In this document: positions 9,135 through 18,145 of the stretch, piece by piece
Layout of the letters: each line of letters begins with the position of its first letter
How positions within the stretch are numbered: the stretch's first letter is position 1
NCBI GenBank assembly: GCA_904830895.1
Contig: LR882958.1
Span: forward strand, 1,110,001-1,174,000
Direction: 5' to 3'
Origin: Planktothrix rubescens CCAP 1459/22
GTDB lineage: Bacteria > Cyanobacteriota > Cyanobacteriia > Cyanobacteriales > Microcoleaceae
DNA length: 64,000 bases
Notes under the pieces: model-generated
Told to the model about the DNA's origin: nothing
Database searches by the model: none
Seen by the model: only the letters and a program-made list of their open reading frames with translations
Translations under genes and position numbers: made by a program

Positions 9135-9431
9135 TTAATTTTCGGTTTCCGACCCACCATTGCCATTGACACTGCCTAACTGTTGACGAACATCATCAAT
9201 GGCTTGATTTAGTTGAGCTATTTTATCCTCCAAACCCAACCGGGAAGTTTCCATATTTTCCCCCGTCAATTTAGTCGCCTTCCCCGATTTTCCCTGTGCT
9301 TCTAACAGAGGTTCAACCCGATCTTGATTACTGATGCGGTTGGCAAGTACCACCCCTAATACCCCCCCAACCAAACCTCCTAACGTTGCACCGAGGAAGA
9401 ATCCACTCGTAAAGCCGTCTCGATTACCCAT
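9135..9431 (-). CDS. Glycine-zipper membrane protein with C-terminal coiled coil
   Basis: The 98-residue protein opens with a glycine-rich hydrophobic segment (SGFFLGATLGGLVGGVLGVVLA), a glycine-zipper transmembrane helix resembling YtxH proteins. Residues 60-85 form a likely coiled coil (LGLEDKIAQLNQAIDDVRQQL). I recognise it only as a conserved cyanobacterial type. It sits between upp and the YggT gene, all on the minus strand, with about 30 bp to upp. Confidence 0.7.
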   Translation of the reverse strand: MGNRDGFTSGFFLGATLGGLVGGVLGVVLANRISNQDRVEPLLEAQGKSGKATKLTGENMETSRLGLEDKIAQLNQAIDDVRQQLGSVNGNGGSETEN

Positions 9432-9462
9432 AATTTAACCACTATGTCAGAATAGCTTGATT

Positions 9463-10140
9463 TTACTCCGATTGGGTAGGCGGACGGTCGAAGGTGCCAA
9501 AGGTGCGATCGCCCGCATCCCCTAATCCTGGTATAATGAATCCCTGTGCATTAACTTCCGAATCAATAATAGCGGTATATACTTGCAAACTGGGATAGGC
9601 TTGACTTAACTTTTGTAACGCTGGGGGGGCGGCGACAATGGAAATAATTCTAATTAAAGCCGGGTCAAGATGACGTTGGGTAAGTTCGGCCATCACCGCC
9701 ATAATTGTTCCCCCGGTTGCTAACATGGGTTCACTGATGATCACCCGGGTTTGGGGGTCAAATTGGGCGGGTAATTTATTTAAGTAGCAAGTAGGCTCTA
9801 GGGTTTCTTCGTTGCGTACCATGCCTAAATGATATACCGAAGATAGAGGTACAACGCTTTGAATTCCCTCCATTAAGGCTAAACCCGCCCGTAATATTGG
9901 AATTACAATTAGGGGAACTTCAGGATTAACAAAAGTTGCATTACATTCGGCTAAGGGTGATTGTACCGTTGTTTCCAGGGTCGGTAACCAGTCCCTCGCC
10001 GCTTCATAGGTCAGCCAACGTCCTAACTCCGTCATCGCCGTCCGAAACAAACCCGGAGGCGTCGCCTGGTCACGAGCAACCCCTAACCAATGTTTAATCA
10101 GGGGATGGGGTGGGACATAAATACGCAGTTGAGGAGCCAT
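9463..10140 (-). CDS. upp: Uracil phosphoribosyltransferase
   Basis: The enzyme converts uracil and PRPP to UMP in pyrimidine salvage. The sequence from 10140 begins MAPQLRIYVPPHPLIKHWLGVARD, the typical Upp N-terminus; six extra codons reach an earlier ATG at 10158. VPILRAGLALMEGI and the PRPP-loop region (EPMLATGGTIMAV) are visible, and the C-terminus has the uracil-site segment IIPGLGDAGDRTFGT. Length of about 225 residues is normal for the family. Confidence 0.94.
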   Translation of the reverse strand: MAPQLRIYVPPHPLIKHWLGVARDQATPPGLFRTAMTELGRWLTYEAARDWLPTLETTVQSPLAECNATFVNPEVPLIVIPILRAGLALMEGIQSVVPLSSVYHLGMVRNEETLEPTCYLNKLPAQFDPQTRVIISEPMLATGGTIMAVMAELTQRHLDPALIRIISIVAAPPALQKLSQAYPSLQVYTAIIDSEVNAQGFIIPGLGDAGDRTFGTFDRPPTQSE

Positions 10141-10256
10141 ATTAAAACCGTTCTTCATTTCTCAACTATCATCCCATACCGTTGCCCGGGTCGAGTTGAA
10201 GGTTTGTAACCTCACCCTGACCGATTAAAATATTGTTCTGCCTTAAGAGTGATTAT

Positions 10257-11723
10257 ATGAAAGCAATTATGATTGTGGGAACGACTTCCCACGCCGGAAA
10301 GTCGATGATGGTTACGGCTATTTGTCGAATTCTACATCGTCGCGGGGTGCGAGTTGCACCGTTTAAGGGACAAAATATGGCCCTCAATTCCTATGTTTCT
10401 CCAGGGGGGTCAGAAATAGGTTATGCTCAGGCGGTGCAGGCTTGGGCGGCGGGAGTTACTCCTTCGGTGACAATGAATCCGATTTTATTGAAACCCCAAG
10501 GGAATATGACCTCTCAGGTGATTTTGAAAGGTAACCCTGTGGGGGTGGTAAAAGCTAGTGATTATTATGAACAATATTTTGATCGGGGTTGGAAAGCAAT
10601 TACCGAATGTTTAGATTATTTAACTCAAGAATTTGATATTTTAGTTTGTGAAGGTGCGGGAAGTCCGGCGGAAATTAATCTCAAACATCGAGATTTAACT
10701 AATATGCGGGTGGCTAAATACTTAAATGCGAAAACCTTATTAGTAGTTGATATTGATCGGGGTGGCGCCTTTGCCCATGTTGTGGGAACTTTACAATTAT
10801 TAGAACCCGATGAACGGGCGTTAATTTGCGGTATTGTGATCAATAAATTTAGGGGACAGCGATCGCTCTTAGAATCTGGGATTATCTGGTTAGAGGAATA
10901 TACAAAAATTCCGGTAGTTGCGGTGATTCCTTGGATTGATAATCCGTTTCCCGCAGAGGATTCTTTAAGTTTATTAGATCGTCCTTCTAGTTCTCCCCAA
11001 ACGGAATTAACCATTGCCGTGATCCGTTTTCCTCGCATTTCTAATTTCACCGATTTTGATCCTTTGGATTCGGAATCAACGGTTAGTATTAAGTATGTTA
11101 ACCCGGCTGAATATTTAGGACATCCCGATGCTGTAATTCTTCCCGGTTCTAAAACTACTATATCAGATTTGCAAGTATTAAAAGAATCGGGAATGGCTGA
11201 TCAAATTAAAAATTATATACAAGCCGGGGGTCAAGTTATGGGAATTTGTGGCGGTTATCAAATGTTAGGAAAAGTTGTATCTGATCCCTATGGTTTAGAA
11301 GGCGAGCAAGGAGATTATGAAGGGTTAGGATTATTAGCTCTAAAAACAGTAATTTCTAATCAAAAAACCTCCCGTCAACGGTTAGTAACTTCTAATTATC
11401 CCCAGAAAAATTTACCCGTTGAAGGCTATGAAATTCATCAGGGACGAACTCAACTCTTAGATGCTAATGATATTTTTCCTTTATTTGATGACCAAAATTT
11501 AGGATATGTCAATGGTCAAAAATCTATTTGGGGGCATTATTTACATGGAATTTTTGATAATGGATCTTGGAGACGAACTTGGCTAAATCATCTGCGAAAA
11601 GCCAGGGGTTTAAATCCTTTACCTACTGGTATTGCTAATTATCGAGAACAGCGAGAAATATTATTAGATGTATTAGCAGATACGGTAGAAGCTCATTTGG
11701 ATCTTAAATCTATTCTGGGTTAA
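10257..11723 (+). CDS. cobQ: Cobyric acid synthase
   Basis: CobQ/CbiP amidates four side chains of adenosylcobyrinic acid a,c-diamide using glutamine and ATP in cobalamin or pseudocobalamin synthesis. The N-terminal P-loop domain has MIVGTTSHAGKSMM and APFKGQNMALNSYVSPGG. The C-terminal class I glutaminase-like domain has the nucleophile in MGICGGYQMLG and the histidine in WGHYLHGIFDN. I prefer the ATG at 10257 (MKAIMIVG) because it matches the family start; the frame extends eight codons upstream. A small ferredoxin gene follows 36 bp downstream and may be cotranscribed. Confidence 0.94.
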   Translation: MKAIMIVGTTSHAGKSMMVTAICRILHRRGVRVAPFKGQNMALNSYVSPGGSEIGYAQAVQAWAAGVTPSVTMNPILLKPQGNMTSQVILKGNPVGVVKASDYYEQYFDRGWKAITECLDYLTQEFDILVCEGAGSPAEINLKHRDLTNMRVAKYLNAKTLLVVDIDRGGAFAHVVGTLQLLEPDERALICGIVINKFRGQRSLLESGIIWLEEYTKIPVVAVIPWIDNPFPAEDSLSLLDRPSSSPQTELTIAVIRFPRISNFTDFDPLDSESTVSIKYVNPAEYLGHPDAVILPGSKTTISDLQVLKESGMADQIKNYIQAGGQVMGICGGYQMLGKVVSDPYGLEGEQGDYEGLGLLALKTVISNQKTSRQRLVTSNYPQKNLPVEGYEIHQGRTQLLDANDIFPLFDDQNLGYVNGQKSIWGHYLHGIFDNGSWRRTWLNHLRKARGLNPLPTGIANYREQREILLDVLADTVEAHLDLKSILG

Positions 11724-11759
11724 GTTTAAAAATCTGATTTTTAGCGGTTAAAACTAATT

Positions 11760-11993
11760 ATGAAAATACATTTTTTACCCGACGAAGTTACTATTGAAGC
11801 CGAACCAGGAGAACCCTTATTAGACGTCGCAAAACGGGCAGGTGTGGTGATTCCTACCGGGTGTTTAATGGGGTCTTGTCATGCTTGTGAAGTGGAAATA
11901 GACGAAGATAATTTTATCTGTGCTTGTATTTCTGCTGTTCCCCCCGGAAAAACTGAAATGACTATTAATATTTATAGTGATCCGACTTGGTAG
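11760..11993 (+). CDS. Small plant-type [2Fe-2S] ferredoxin-like protein
   Basis: The 77-residue protein has the plant-type cluster-binding pattern GCLMGSCHACEV (C-x4-C-x2-C) with a final cysteine in ICACISAVP. A beta-grasp start (MKIHFLPDEVTIEAEPGEPLLDVA) precedes it. It is shorter than photosynthetic ferredoxin, so it is probably a specialised electron carrier whose partner is unknown. It lies 36 bp after cobQ in the same direction; a role tied to cobalamin is possible but unproven. Confidence 0.85.
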   Translation: MKIHFLPDEVTIEAEPGEPLLDVAKRAGVVIPTGCLMGSCHACEVEIDEDNFICACISAVPPGKTEMTINIYSDPTW

Positions 11994-12017
11994 GATGTTG
12001 GGTAATGGGTAATGGGG

Positions 12018-12096
12018 ATCACGGATTTCAGAGGATTTCACGGATTTCACGGATTTTAATTTGTGTTAATCTGCGTCATCCGCTTAAATCCGTGAT
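12018..12096. repeat. Dispersed inverted repeat with ATCACGGATTT ends
   Basis: ATCACGGATTT at the left and its complement AAATCCGTGAT at the right enclose internal copies of GATTTCACG. The unit could fold into an imperfect hairpin. It fills most of the space between the ferredoxin and sigma-factor genes. Confidence 0.7.
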
Positions 12097-12152
12097 CGGT
12101 AATGGGTTTGACGTTATTGTTAATATCCTAACTGTTTGAATTACTGCTATAT

Positions 12153-12183
12153 AAAAAAATAGGGATTGGGAAACCCAACCCCT
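12153..12183 (-). terminator. Rho-independent terminator of the sigma-factor gene
   Basis: On the minus strand AGGGGTTGGG, loop TTT and CCCAATCCCT are followed by a run of seven T. It lies 25 bp beyond the sigma-factor stop. Confidence 0.8.
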
Positions 12184-12207
12184 ACAGGTGTTTTTTTTAA
12201 CTAATGA

Positions 12208-13206
12208 CTAACTAGCTAAATATTCTCGAACTTGAGCTTTACGACGGCGCAGGTGGTTCAACGCTTGGCTTTCCAGTTGACGAACCCGTTCACGACTGAT
12301 GCTCATTTGCACCCCCACTTTAGACAGGGACATCTCCTTACCATCTTCCAACCCGTAGCGCAGGGTAATAACTTCCCGTTGTTGGGCTGTTAAGTCCGCC
12401 AGTAAATTTTTCAAGTCCTGACGCAGTAACTCTTGGGTGACAAAAGCATCGGCGGAGGTATTATGATCTTCGAGGAGATCTTGCAATTCCGTATCTTGAT
12501 TATCCCCCACCCGCAAATCCAAAGAAACCGGATGACGAGACGCCAACAGATAATCCCGAATTTGAGCCGGGTCTAACTCTAACGCCTGAGCAATCTCCCC
12601 CGGAGTGGCGTTGCGGCCTAATTTCTGTACTAACTCCCGTTGAACTTTTTTAATTTTGTTCAGTTTTTCGGTAATATGGATCGGCAGACGAATGGTGCGA
12701 GAAGTTTGGGCAATGGCGCGGGTAATAGCTTGACGAATCCACCAGTAAGCATAGGTCGAGAATTTATATCCCCGCATGGGATCAAATTTTTCCACACCCC
12801 GTTCTAAACCCAGGGTTCCTTCTTGGATTAAATCCAAAAATTCCATGTTGCGTTTTTGATATTTCTTAGCAATGGAGACCACTAAACGCAGGTTGGCCTC
12901 GATCATTTTTCCCTTAGCCCGACGTCCTTGCTTCAAGATGGTTTGAAGTTCATCTTGACTCATTTCTACCGCATCAGACCACTCTTGCTGACTCGGTTCC
13001 CGACCCAGTTGTTCTGCGAGAGTATTTTTCGCTTCCAACTGTTGCATCATGGTCTGTACCTGCTTACCGTAGGTAATCTCCTGTTCTCGGGTCAGTAAGG
13101 GAACGCGCCCAATTTCATGCAAATAGGTACGAACTGCGTCGGTAGTTGCAGGTCGAGTGCTTCTGGAAGCCACTTGCTCTTTGTATGTAGTATTGACAGT
13201 TGGCAT
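12208..13206 (-). CDS. Group 2 RNA polymerase sigma factor (SigB/SigD type)
   Basis: The 332-residue protein has a short N-terminus, region 1.2 (DAVRTYLHEIGRVPLLTREQEI), region 2 with KFSTYAYWWIRQAITRAI, region 3 and region 4 with the helix-turn-helix MSLSKVGVQMSISRERVRQLE. It lacks the long acidic region 1.1 of a primary sigma factor, placing it in the cyanobacterial group 2 set used for stress, light or nitrogen responses. I do not assign a Sig letter with certainty. It is a single gene with its own terminator. The GTTAATTG-free upstream region (13207-13480) shows no other gene. Confidence 0.92.
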   Translation of the reverse strand: MPTVNTTYKEQVASRSTRPATTDAVRTYLHEIGRVPLLTREQEITYGKQVQTMMQQLEAKNTLAEQLGREPSQQEWSDAVEMSQDELQTILKQGRRAKGKMIEANLRLVVSIAKKYQKRNMEFLDLIQEGTLGLERGVEKFDPMRGYKFSTYAYWWIRQAITRAIAQTSRTIRLPIHITEKLNKIKKVQRELVQKLGRNATPGEIAQALELDPAQIRDYLLASRHPVSLDLRVGDNQDTELQDLLEDHNTSADAFVTQELLRQDLKNLLADLTAQQREVITLRYGLEDGKEMSLSKVGVQMSISRERVRQLESQALNHLRRRKAQVREYLAS

Positions 13207-13648
13207 GACTATGAATTACACTCCTAAAAACAGAATTTACAGGGGCAGCAAATTTTTTTCATCTCTCTACAGGAACTTATACCGGAATCGACAACAAAGG
13301 CTCCCCCGCACTTTGATTCTGGGAAGGATTCCGAATTCTGTCTGTCTCCGTAAAGACTAATTCTGTCCTATCTTGATTTTTCGTTAGGATTGAATAGAGG
13401 ATTCCTCTCCAGAGCCTAGGGCTAATAAACGTCCTGACAGGATTATGACATATAACTAGGGTTAAAAGTCAAGGGTTTCATGGCGCAACCTCCCATCGTA
13501 GCCAATTTTATTAACATATTTTCATCATGCCCTGATTGTTTTGATAGTACAACTGTAGTAATTGAGTAATAACCGAACTTTCAGGTATCGGTTTCAGGGT
13601 GTATGGGTTCTCCCATGCCCATGCAAACAAATTTTGACAGCCAATAAA

Positions 13649-13915
13649 TTAGACTACAGCGAGATTGGGACTGATTACTGAAAAAGTTTCATTAAATTGA
13701 CTACCGCTAAATAGAGGCGGCGTATAAGAAGTAATCCCAATGGGTCGATTTAAGCGGGAATCTGGGCCAACAAAGATATTAGAATTGGGGTTATTAGGAT
13801 TAGGAATAGGAACACCTGTTAGGGGATTATAAGCTAAAACTGCCCCGATATTATTAGCATCTTTTCGAGTATCAAAACCGACGGTATAAAACAGAGAAAA
13901 TATGAACTGTTTTTT
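13649..13915 (-). pseudogene. C-terminal fragment of an unidentified protein
   Basis: An open frame on the minus strand ends at TAA (13649-13651) and reads FYTVGFDTRKDANNIGAV, then a Pro/Asn-rich stretch (GVPIPNPNNPNSNIFVGP) and GITSYTPPLFSGSQFNETFS. It has no start codon or ribosome binding site and runs into a stop near 13915. It looks like the tail of a larger, probably extracytoplasmic protein. I do not recognise the family. The rest of the 13207-13996 gap shows no gene. Confidence 0.45.
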
Positions 13916-13996
13916 TGTATAATAACACTATAAGCTATAAGGTTTTATTTTTCAATAGGAAATATTAAAATCATCTTAATTTTGGGATACTAAATT

Positions 13997-15763
13997 TTAA
14001 AATCCTAAATCATCCTTAGCTAAAGCCGCCGCTTTTAATACCTTTTCATCGGATTGTTGTGTCCAGTCCGTTTCTCCAATTTCTTCATAGAATGTTTGAT
14101 CATAGGGACGGGTGCGAACTACAACGGGCATCGGGACAGCATGACCTAAGACTAATGCTTGTTGTTTGGAATCTAATTTTGATAACACCGACCGCAAGCT
14201 TTGTCCCCCAGAAACCCCGGTAAAAATTGCATCAATATCTTTATCATCGTTTAATAAAGCTGTAATTCTGGTTCCAACTTGAGACATGACTTCCGCATCA
14301 ATACCAGAGGGACGTTGATCAACAATTAATAGAGTCACAAAATATTTTCGCATCTCTCGCGCAATAGTTCCAAAAATAGTAGAACGTACAATAGCTGGAT
14401 CTAAAAAACGGTGAGCTTCTTCAATAGTAATTACTAATTGTGTCGGACGGTCTACGGGATTTTTAGAGGCTAAAAAATTCTCGGCTTTTTTCACATAGGC
14501 GTGATGAATACGACGAGTGATCATATTAGTTACTAACATATAGGATAGCATATCTGATTGCGATCCAAACTCCACTACAACATTTTTTCCCGCGTCCAAA
14601 GATTGTAATATTCTATCGACATAATTAAACGGACAAGTAGGACGCATATATTTTAAATTATCCATCCGTAGTAATTTCCGTTGGAGCGCCATAATTGAAC
14701 CTTTATGTCCCCGGCGTTCATCACAAAATAGTTGAATTTCTTCGTTAGTCATGGATAACAATTGAGAAATCCAAGATGAGCCAAATTCACTACGGAGAAT
14801 ATTAGCATTATCAATACTAGCTTCGGAAAGATTTAATTCCCGTTGCACTAACATAATATCTTCTACCTCAATTTGAGCATAGCTTAGATATAATTCCTGT
14901 GCATCTTTAATCCCTCGGCGTCGGCTAGATTCAGGATCAAGCGTATAGACTTCTACTTGACCAGGAAACAGTTGTCTTAACCCTTTAACCGTACTAAATT
15001 GTTTGCCCTCCGATACCGCTTCCCAGCCGTATTCTGAGTGCATATCAAAGATTAAATTAACGGCGGCTTTCTTCTTAATAATTCCCGATAATAATAACCG
15101 GGTTAAAAAGGATTTTCCGGTTCCCGATTTTCCGAAAACTCCATTACTGCGTTCTACAAACCGATCTAAATCTAAACAAACTGGCACATCCATATCCAGG
15201 GGTTTACCGATGGCAAAATTGCGCCGAGTGGGGTCATCTTCCCAACCAAAAATGATTCTAAAATCCCGTTCACTGGCTTCATAAACCTGGGAAAAATGTA
15301 CGGGAATGGTTTTTACTGGTAAGAGTTCAATTTCGGTGTTATTGGTTTGGGTTTGGAATGAAGCGATCGCAGATTTTCCATTATTAAGAGGGCGAGAAGA
15401 CCTCGCCCCTACGGTTTTTTCTTGTTGGGCGATAACACGAATAATTTCTTCTTCTCGTTCTGAGACTTCCCGACTTAACATCAACATCGGGCTGAGTTCA
15501 ATAGTTCCGTAGGTGCTATTTCCGGCTAAAATTGCTTGTAAAAAATCATCATCGGGGTGAGGTGGGTTGGCGATAATTCGCAAGCTGGATGTTCCTAAAG
15601 AGACATCAGTTAATAAACAGAAAAAATGCGATCGCTTTCCTCGCACGACTAAAAATTTTCCTACCCGCATTTCTTCTACAGACACATCGGGATGTAAGCG
15701 AACTTCTAAACCTTTGGTCAGGGAACCTTGAATGACAGAACCTAGAGGTTTTTCAGTAGTCAT
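13997..15763 (-). CDS. HerA/DUF87-type ATPase
   Basis: The 588-residue protein has an N-terminal HAS-barrel-like region (about residues 1-120) and a HerA-family ATPase domain with Walker A GVFGKSGTGKSFLTRLL and Walker B LVITIEEAHRFLDP, followed by VDQRPSGIDAEVMSQVGTRI, the sensor region. HerA-type hexameric motors move DNA in repair, segregation or defence. No NurA nuclease or other partner is adjacent, so a housekeeping DNA-processing role is as likely as a defence one. The gene stands alone between an unidentified gene fragment and ribBA. Confidence 0.85.
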   Translation of the reverse strand: MTTEKPLGSVIQGSLTKGLEVRLHPDVSVEEMRVGKFLVVRGKRSHFFCLLTDVSLGTSSLRIIANPPHPDDDFLQAILAGNSTYGTIELSPMLMLSREVSEREEEIIRVIAQQEKTVGARSSRPLNNGKSAIASFQTQTNNTEIELLPVKTIPVHFSQVYEASERDFRIIFGWEDDPTRRNFAIGKPLDMDVPVCLDLDRFVERSNGVFGKSGTGKSFLTRLLLSGIIKKKAAVNLIFDMHSEYGWEAVSEGKQFSTVKGLRQLFPGQVEVYTLDPESSRRRGIKDAQELYLSYAQIEVEDIMLVQRELNLSEASIDNANILRSEFGSSWISQLLSMTNEEIQLFCDERRGHKGSIMALQRKLLRMDNLKYMRPTCPFNYVDRILQSLDAGKNVVVEFGSQSDMLSYMLVTNMITRRIHHAYVKKAENFLASKNPVDRPTQLVITIEEAHRFLDPAIVRSTIFGTIAREMRKYFVTLLIVDQRPSGIDAEVMSQVGTRITALLNDDKDIDAIFTGVSGGQSLRSVLSKLDSKQQALVLGHAVPMPVVVRTRPYDQTFYEEIGETDWTQQSDEKVLKAAALAKDDLGF

Positions 15764-15930
15764 AGTGAAGTTTTTTGGGGGTGAGCAATGGGTAACTTTG
15801 GTTACGCATTGGGGGTTTATAGCTGGTTGTTGTATTGTTCATACTTCAACATTTTGCCATAAAATTAATTACAACTTACATTTTACAATAAGAATGTTTA
15901 TTGTTTTTCGTCAAGAGATTGAAAGAACTT

Positions 15931-15977
15931 CGTTGTTGGGCTTTAGCCCTAACAGGATGGGCTAAAGCCCAACAACG
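15931..15977. repeat. Dispersed hairpin repeat CGTTGTTGGGCTTTAGCCC
   Basis: CGTTGTTGGGCTTTAGCCC and its exact complement flank a 9-nt spacer, giving a perfect 19-bp stem. Members of the family recur at 52234-52340 and 63690-63755. This copy lies between ribBA and the HerA-like gene. It could terminate transcription, but the repeated occurrence indicates a dispersed element. Confidence 0.9.
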
Positions 15978-16014
15978 GGGGATTTTTTGATATTTGTTTA
16001 TTTTTTCCTATTAT

Positions 16015-17742
16015 TTAGGATGAAAAACTATAAATGGTTTGGGGTTGTAATTGTTGACAAATGGAAGAAGGAAGTTGAGTCAGGGGAAATTGTTCCCGAT
16101 GGAGTTGTACCTGTAAATTGGTTAGGGGATCAACCCCGGAAGAAATGATAAATTGTAGTTTTTGGAGATGGGGCCATTGGGTAATTTGATCTAAAATTTG
16201 GGTAATGGCTTTTAGGTAGGGATGATCTAGTTGTTGATACCAATGGGGATCGGCGACTCCGGCTTGATCAAAGCCTAAATTAACAATTAATTGTGCTTGA
16301 TCAAATAAAGCGGTTGTTACGGGTCGAGCTTCTTCTTGTAATAGTAAATCATTGGTTTTAGCTAAAAATCTCAACTTTTCTAACCGTTCATAACTGCTGA
16401 GAATTGAGGTTTTATTGCGTTTTGACTCCATATATTCTGCTTCTGGATTTTTAACTAAAGGTTGGGATTTATCCCAATTAATAGCCACAGTAATTAAGTA
16501 GGTTTGTAATAATAAATGCCCTAATTTTTCTGCTTTTGTCGCCAAATAAACCGTATTATAATCCGTGGCTTCAATAATTAAGGGAACCCGATCCACAATT
16601 TCAATCCCATAGCCTTTTAACCCGGCAATTTTACGGGGATTATTAGTAATTAAACGAATTTTACGCACCCCTAAATCATTCAGCATTTGCGCCCCCATGC
16701 CATAATCCCGTAAGTCAGGAGCAAAACCTAATCTTTCATTAGCTTCAACGGTATCAAATCCAATATCCTGCAAAGAATAGGCTTTAATCTTATTAATTAA
16801 TCCAATACCGCGTCCTTCTTGGCGGAGATAAATAATCACTCCTGATCCGGCATAATCAATCATTTTCATCGCTGTTTGTAACTGCATTCGACAGTCACAA
16901 CGCAAAGATCCGAAGGAATCTCCAGTTAAACATTCGGAGTGAACCCGCACCATTACTGGCATTTCTTTTAATTTTTCCAGATCACCTTTAACTAATGCAA
17001 TATGTTCCGTATTATCTAAGGAATTACGATAGGCATAAATTTTAAAATCCCCAAATTGTGTCGGTAATTGAGCCACGGTTTCTCGATACACAAAACGGTC
17101 ATGTTGGAGGCGATAACTAATTAAATCCGCAATTGTAATTAATTTTAAATGGTGAACTTTAGCATATTCAATTAATTCGGGAAGTCGCGCCATTGACCCA
17201 TCGGGATTTTGAATTTCACAAATCACCCCCCCAGGATATAACCCCGCTAACCGAGATAAATCCACGGCGGCTTCCGTATGTCCGGCTCGTTTTAATACCC
17301 CGCCATCTTTAGCCCGCAGGGGGAAAATATGGCCCGGACGTCGTAAATCTTCGGGACGAGTCGCTGGGTTAATAGTTATTTGAATGGTGCGGGCGCGGTC
17401 ATCGGCGGAAATTCCCGTAGAAACGCCCATTTGAGGGGAGGCGTCAATACTAACGGTGAAGGCGGTTTGGTTGGCGTCGGTGTTTTTTGTCACCATTAAG
17501 GGCAAGTCTAACTGATCCAGACGCTCTCCAGTTAGGGCCAAACAAATTAATCCCCGGGCGTACACCGCCATGAAGTTAATCATATCGGGGGTAGCAAATT
17601 GGGCGGCACAAATTAAGTCGCCTTCGTTTTCGCGGTGTTCATCATCCACCACGACAACACAGCGCCCGGCTTTGAGATCGGCTAGGGCGGCTTCTATAGT
17701 ATCGAATTGGTAGGGGTTTGTCGGTAGCACGGACTCGTTCAA
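16015..17742 (-). CDS. ribBA: Bifunctional 3,4-dihydroxy-2-butanone-4-phosphate synthase / GTP cyclohydrolase II
   Basis: This protein makes both precursors of riboflavin. The N-terminal RibB part has [16 protein letters not shown] and the metal/substrate residues of [15 protein letters not shown] and HTEAAVDL. The C-terminal RibA part has the zinc ligands in [17 protein letters not shown] and RQEGRGIGL. At 575 residues it is longer than the usual fusion of about 400; the last 165 residues form an extra domain without a motif I recognise, which I recall as common in cyanobacteria. It is a single gene and no FMN riboswitch is evident upstream. Confidence 0.94.
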   Translation of the reverse strand: MNESVLPTNPYQFDTIEAALADLKAGRCVVVVDDEHRENEGDLICAAQFATPDMINFMAVYARGLICLALTGERLDQLDLPLMVTKNTDANQTAFTVSIDASPQMGVSTGISADDRARTIQITINPATRPEDLRRPGHIFPLRAKDGGVLKRAGHTEAAVDLSRLAGLYPGGVICEIQNPDGSMARLPELIEYAKVHHLKLITIADLISYRLQHDRFVYRETVAQLPTQFGDFKIYAYRNSLDNTEHIALVKGDLEKLKEMPVMVRVHSECLTGDSFGSLRCDCRMQLQTAMKMIDYAGSGVIIYLRQEGRGIGLINKIKAYSLQDIGFDTVEANERLGFAPDLRDYGMGAQMLNDLGVRKIRLITNNPRKIAGLKGYGIEIVDRVPLIIEATDYNTVYLATKAEKLGHLLLQTYLITVAINWDKSQPLVKNPEAEYMESKRNKTSILSSYERLEKLRFLAKTNDLLLQEEARPVTTALFDQAQLIVNLGFDQAGVADPHWYQQLDHPYLKAITQILDQITQWPHLQKLQFIISSGVDPLTNLQVQLHREQFPLTQLPSSICQQLQPQTIYSFSS

Positions 17743-17877
17743 AATCGTTTTCTCATCAACGCTTATTGATTAATTGTAACGCTGTTGATCAATTGAGATC
17801 CTATTCTAACTGAAAGGGATTTGATTTTGCCGGGGTAGTTGCAGAAAAATATCTCAACTGACGAATTCAAAACACTT

Positions 17878-18041
17878 TTAGGCTACTTTTATATTTACCT
17901 CAACGTGAATATCCATACCCGCTTGAGCTATCATTATTACTAATTTATTAATACTAAATCTTTCGATATCACCGTTGATCAAATCGCTAATCCGAGGTTG
18001 AGTTTCGCCAAAAAATACAGCAGCCTGCTTTTGAGTCCATA
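17878..18041 (-). pseudogene. C-terminal remnant of an XRE/HigA-type antitoxin
   Basis: On the minus strand the frame reads WTQKQAAVFFGETQPRISDL, then INGDIERFSINKLVIM and a tail ending VEVNIKVA. This is the helix-turn-helix of HigA-like antitoxins, whose consensus has LTQxEAA, QPRISDL and ERFSxDxL. An in-frame stop just upstream (near 18044) and a frame change near the missing start show it is decayed. The IS701-type element lies 105 bp away. No toxin is seen. The rest of 17743-18145 holds no other gene. Confidence 0.6.
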
Positions 18042-18145
18042 ATCATAGCGTGATCGCTCCTTTAAAAAAAAGGTGATCGCTTTTCTGACTGGGTTCATGT
18101 GTTGGAATGCGATCGCATCTGATACAATTTACTAAGATGGTCTAA

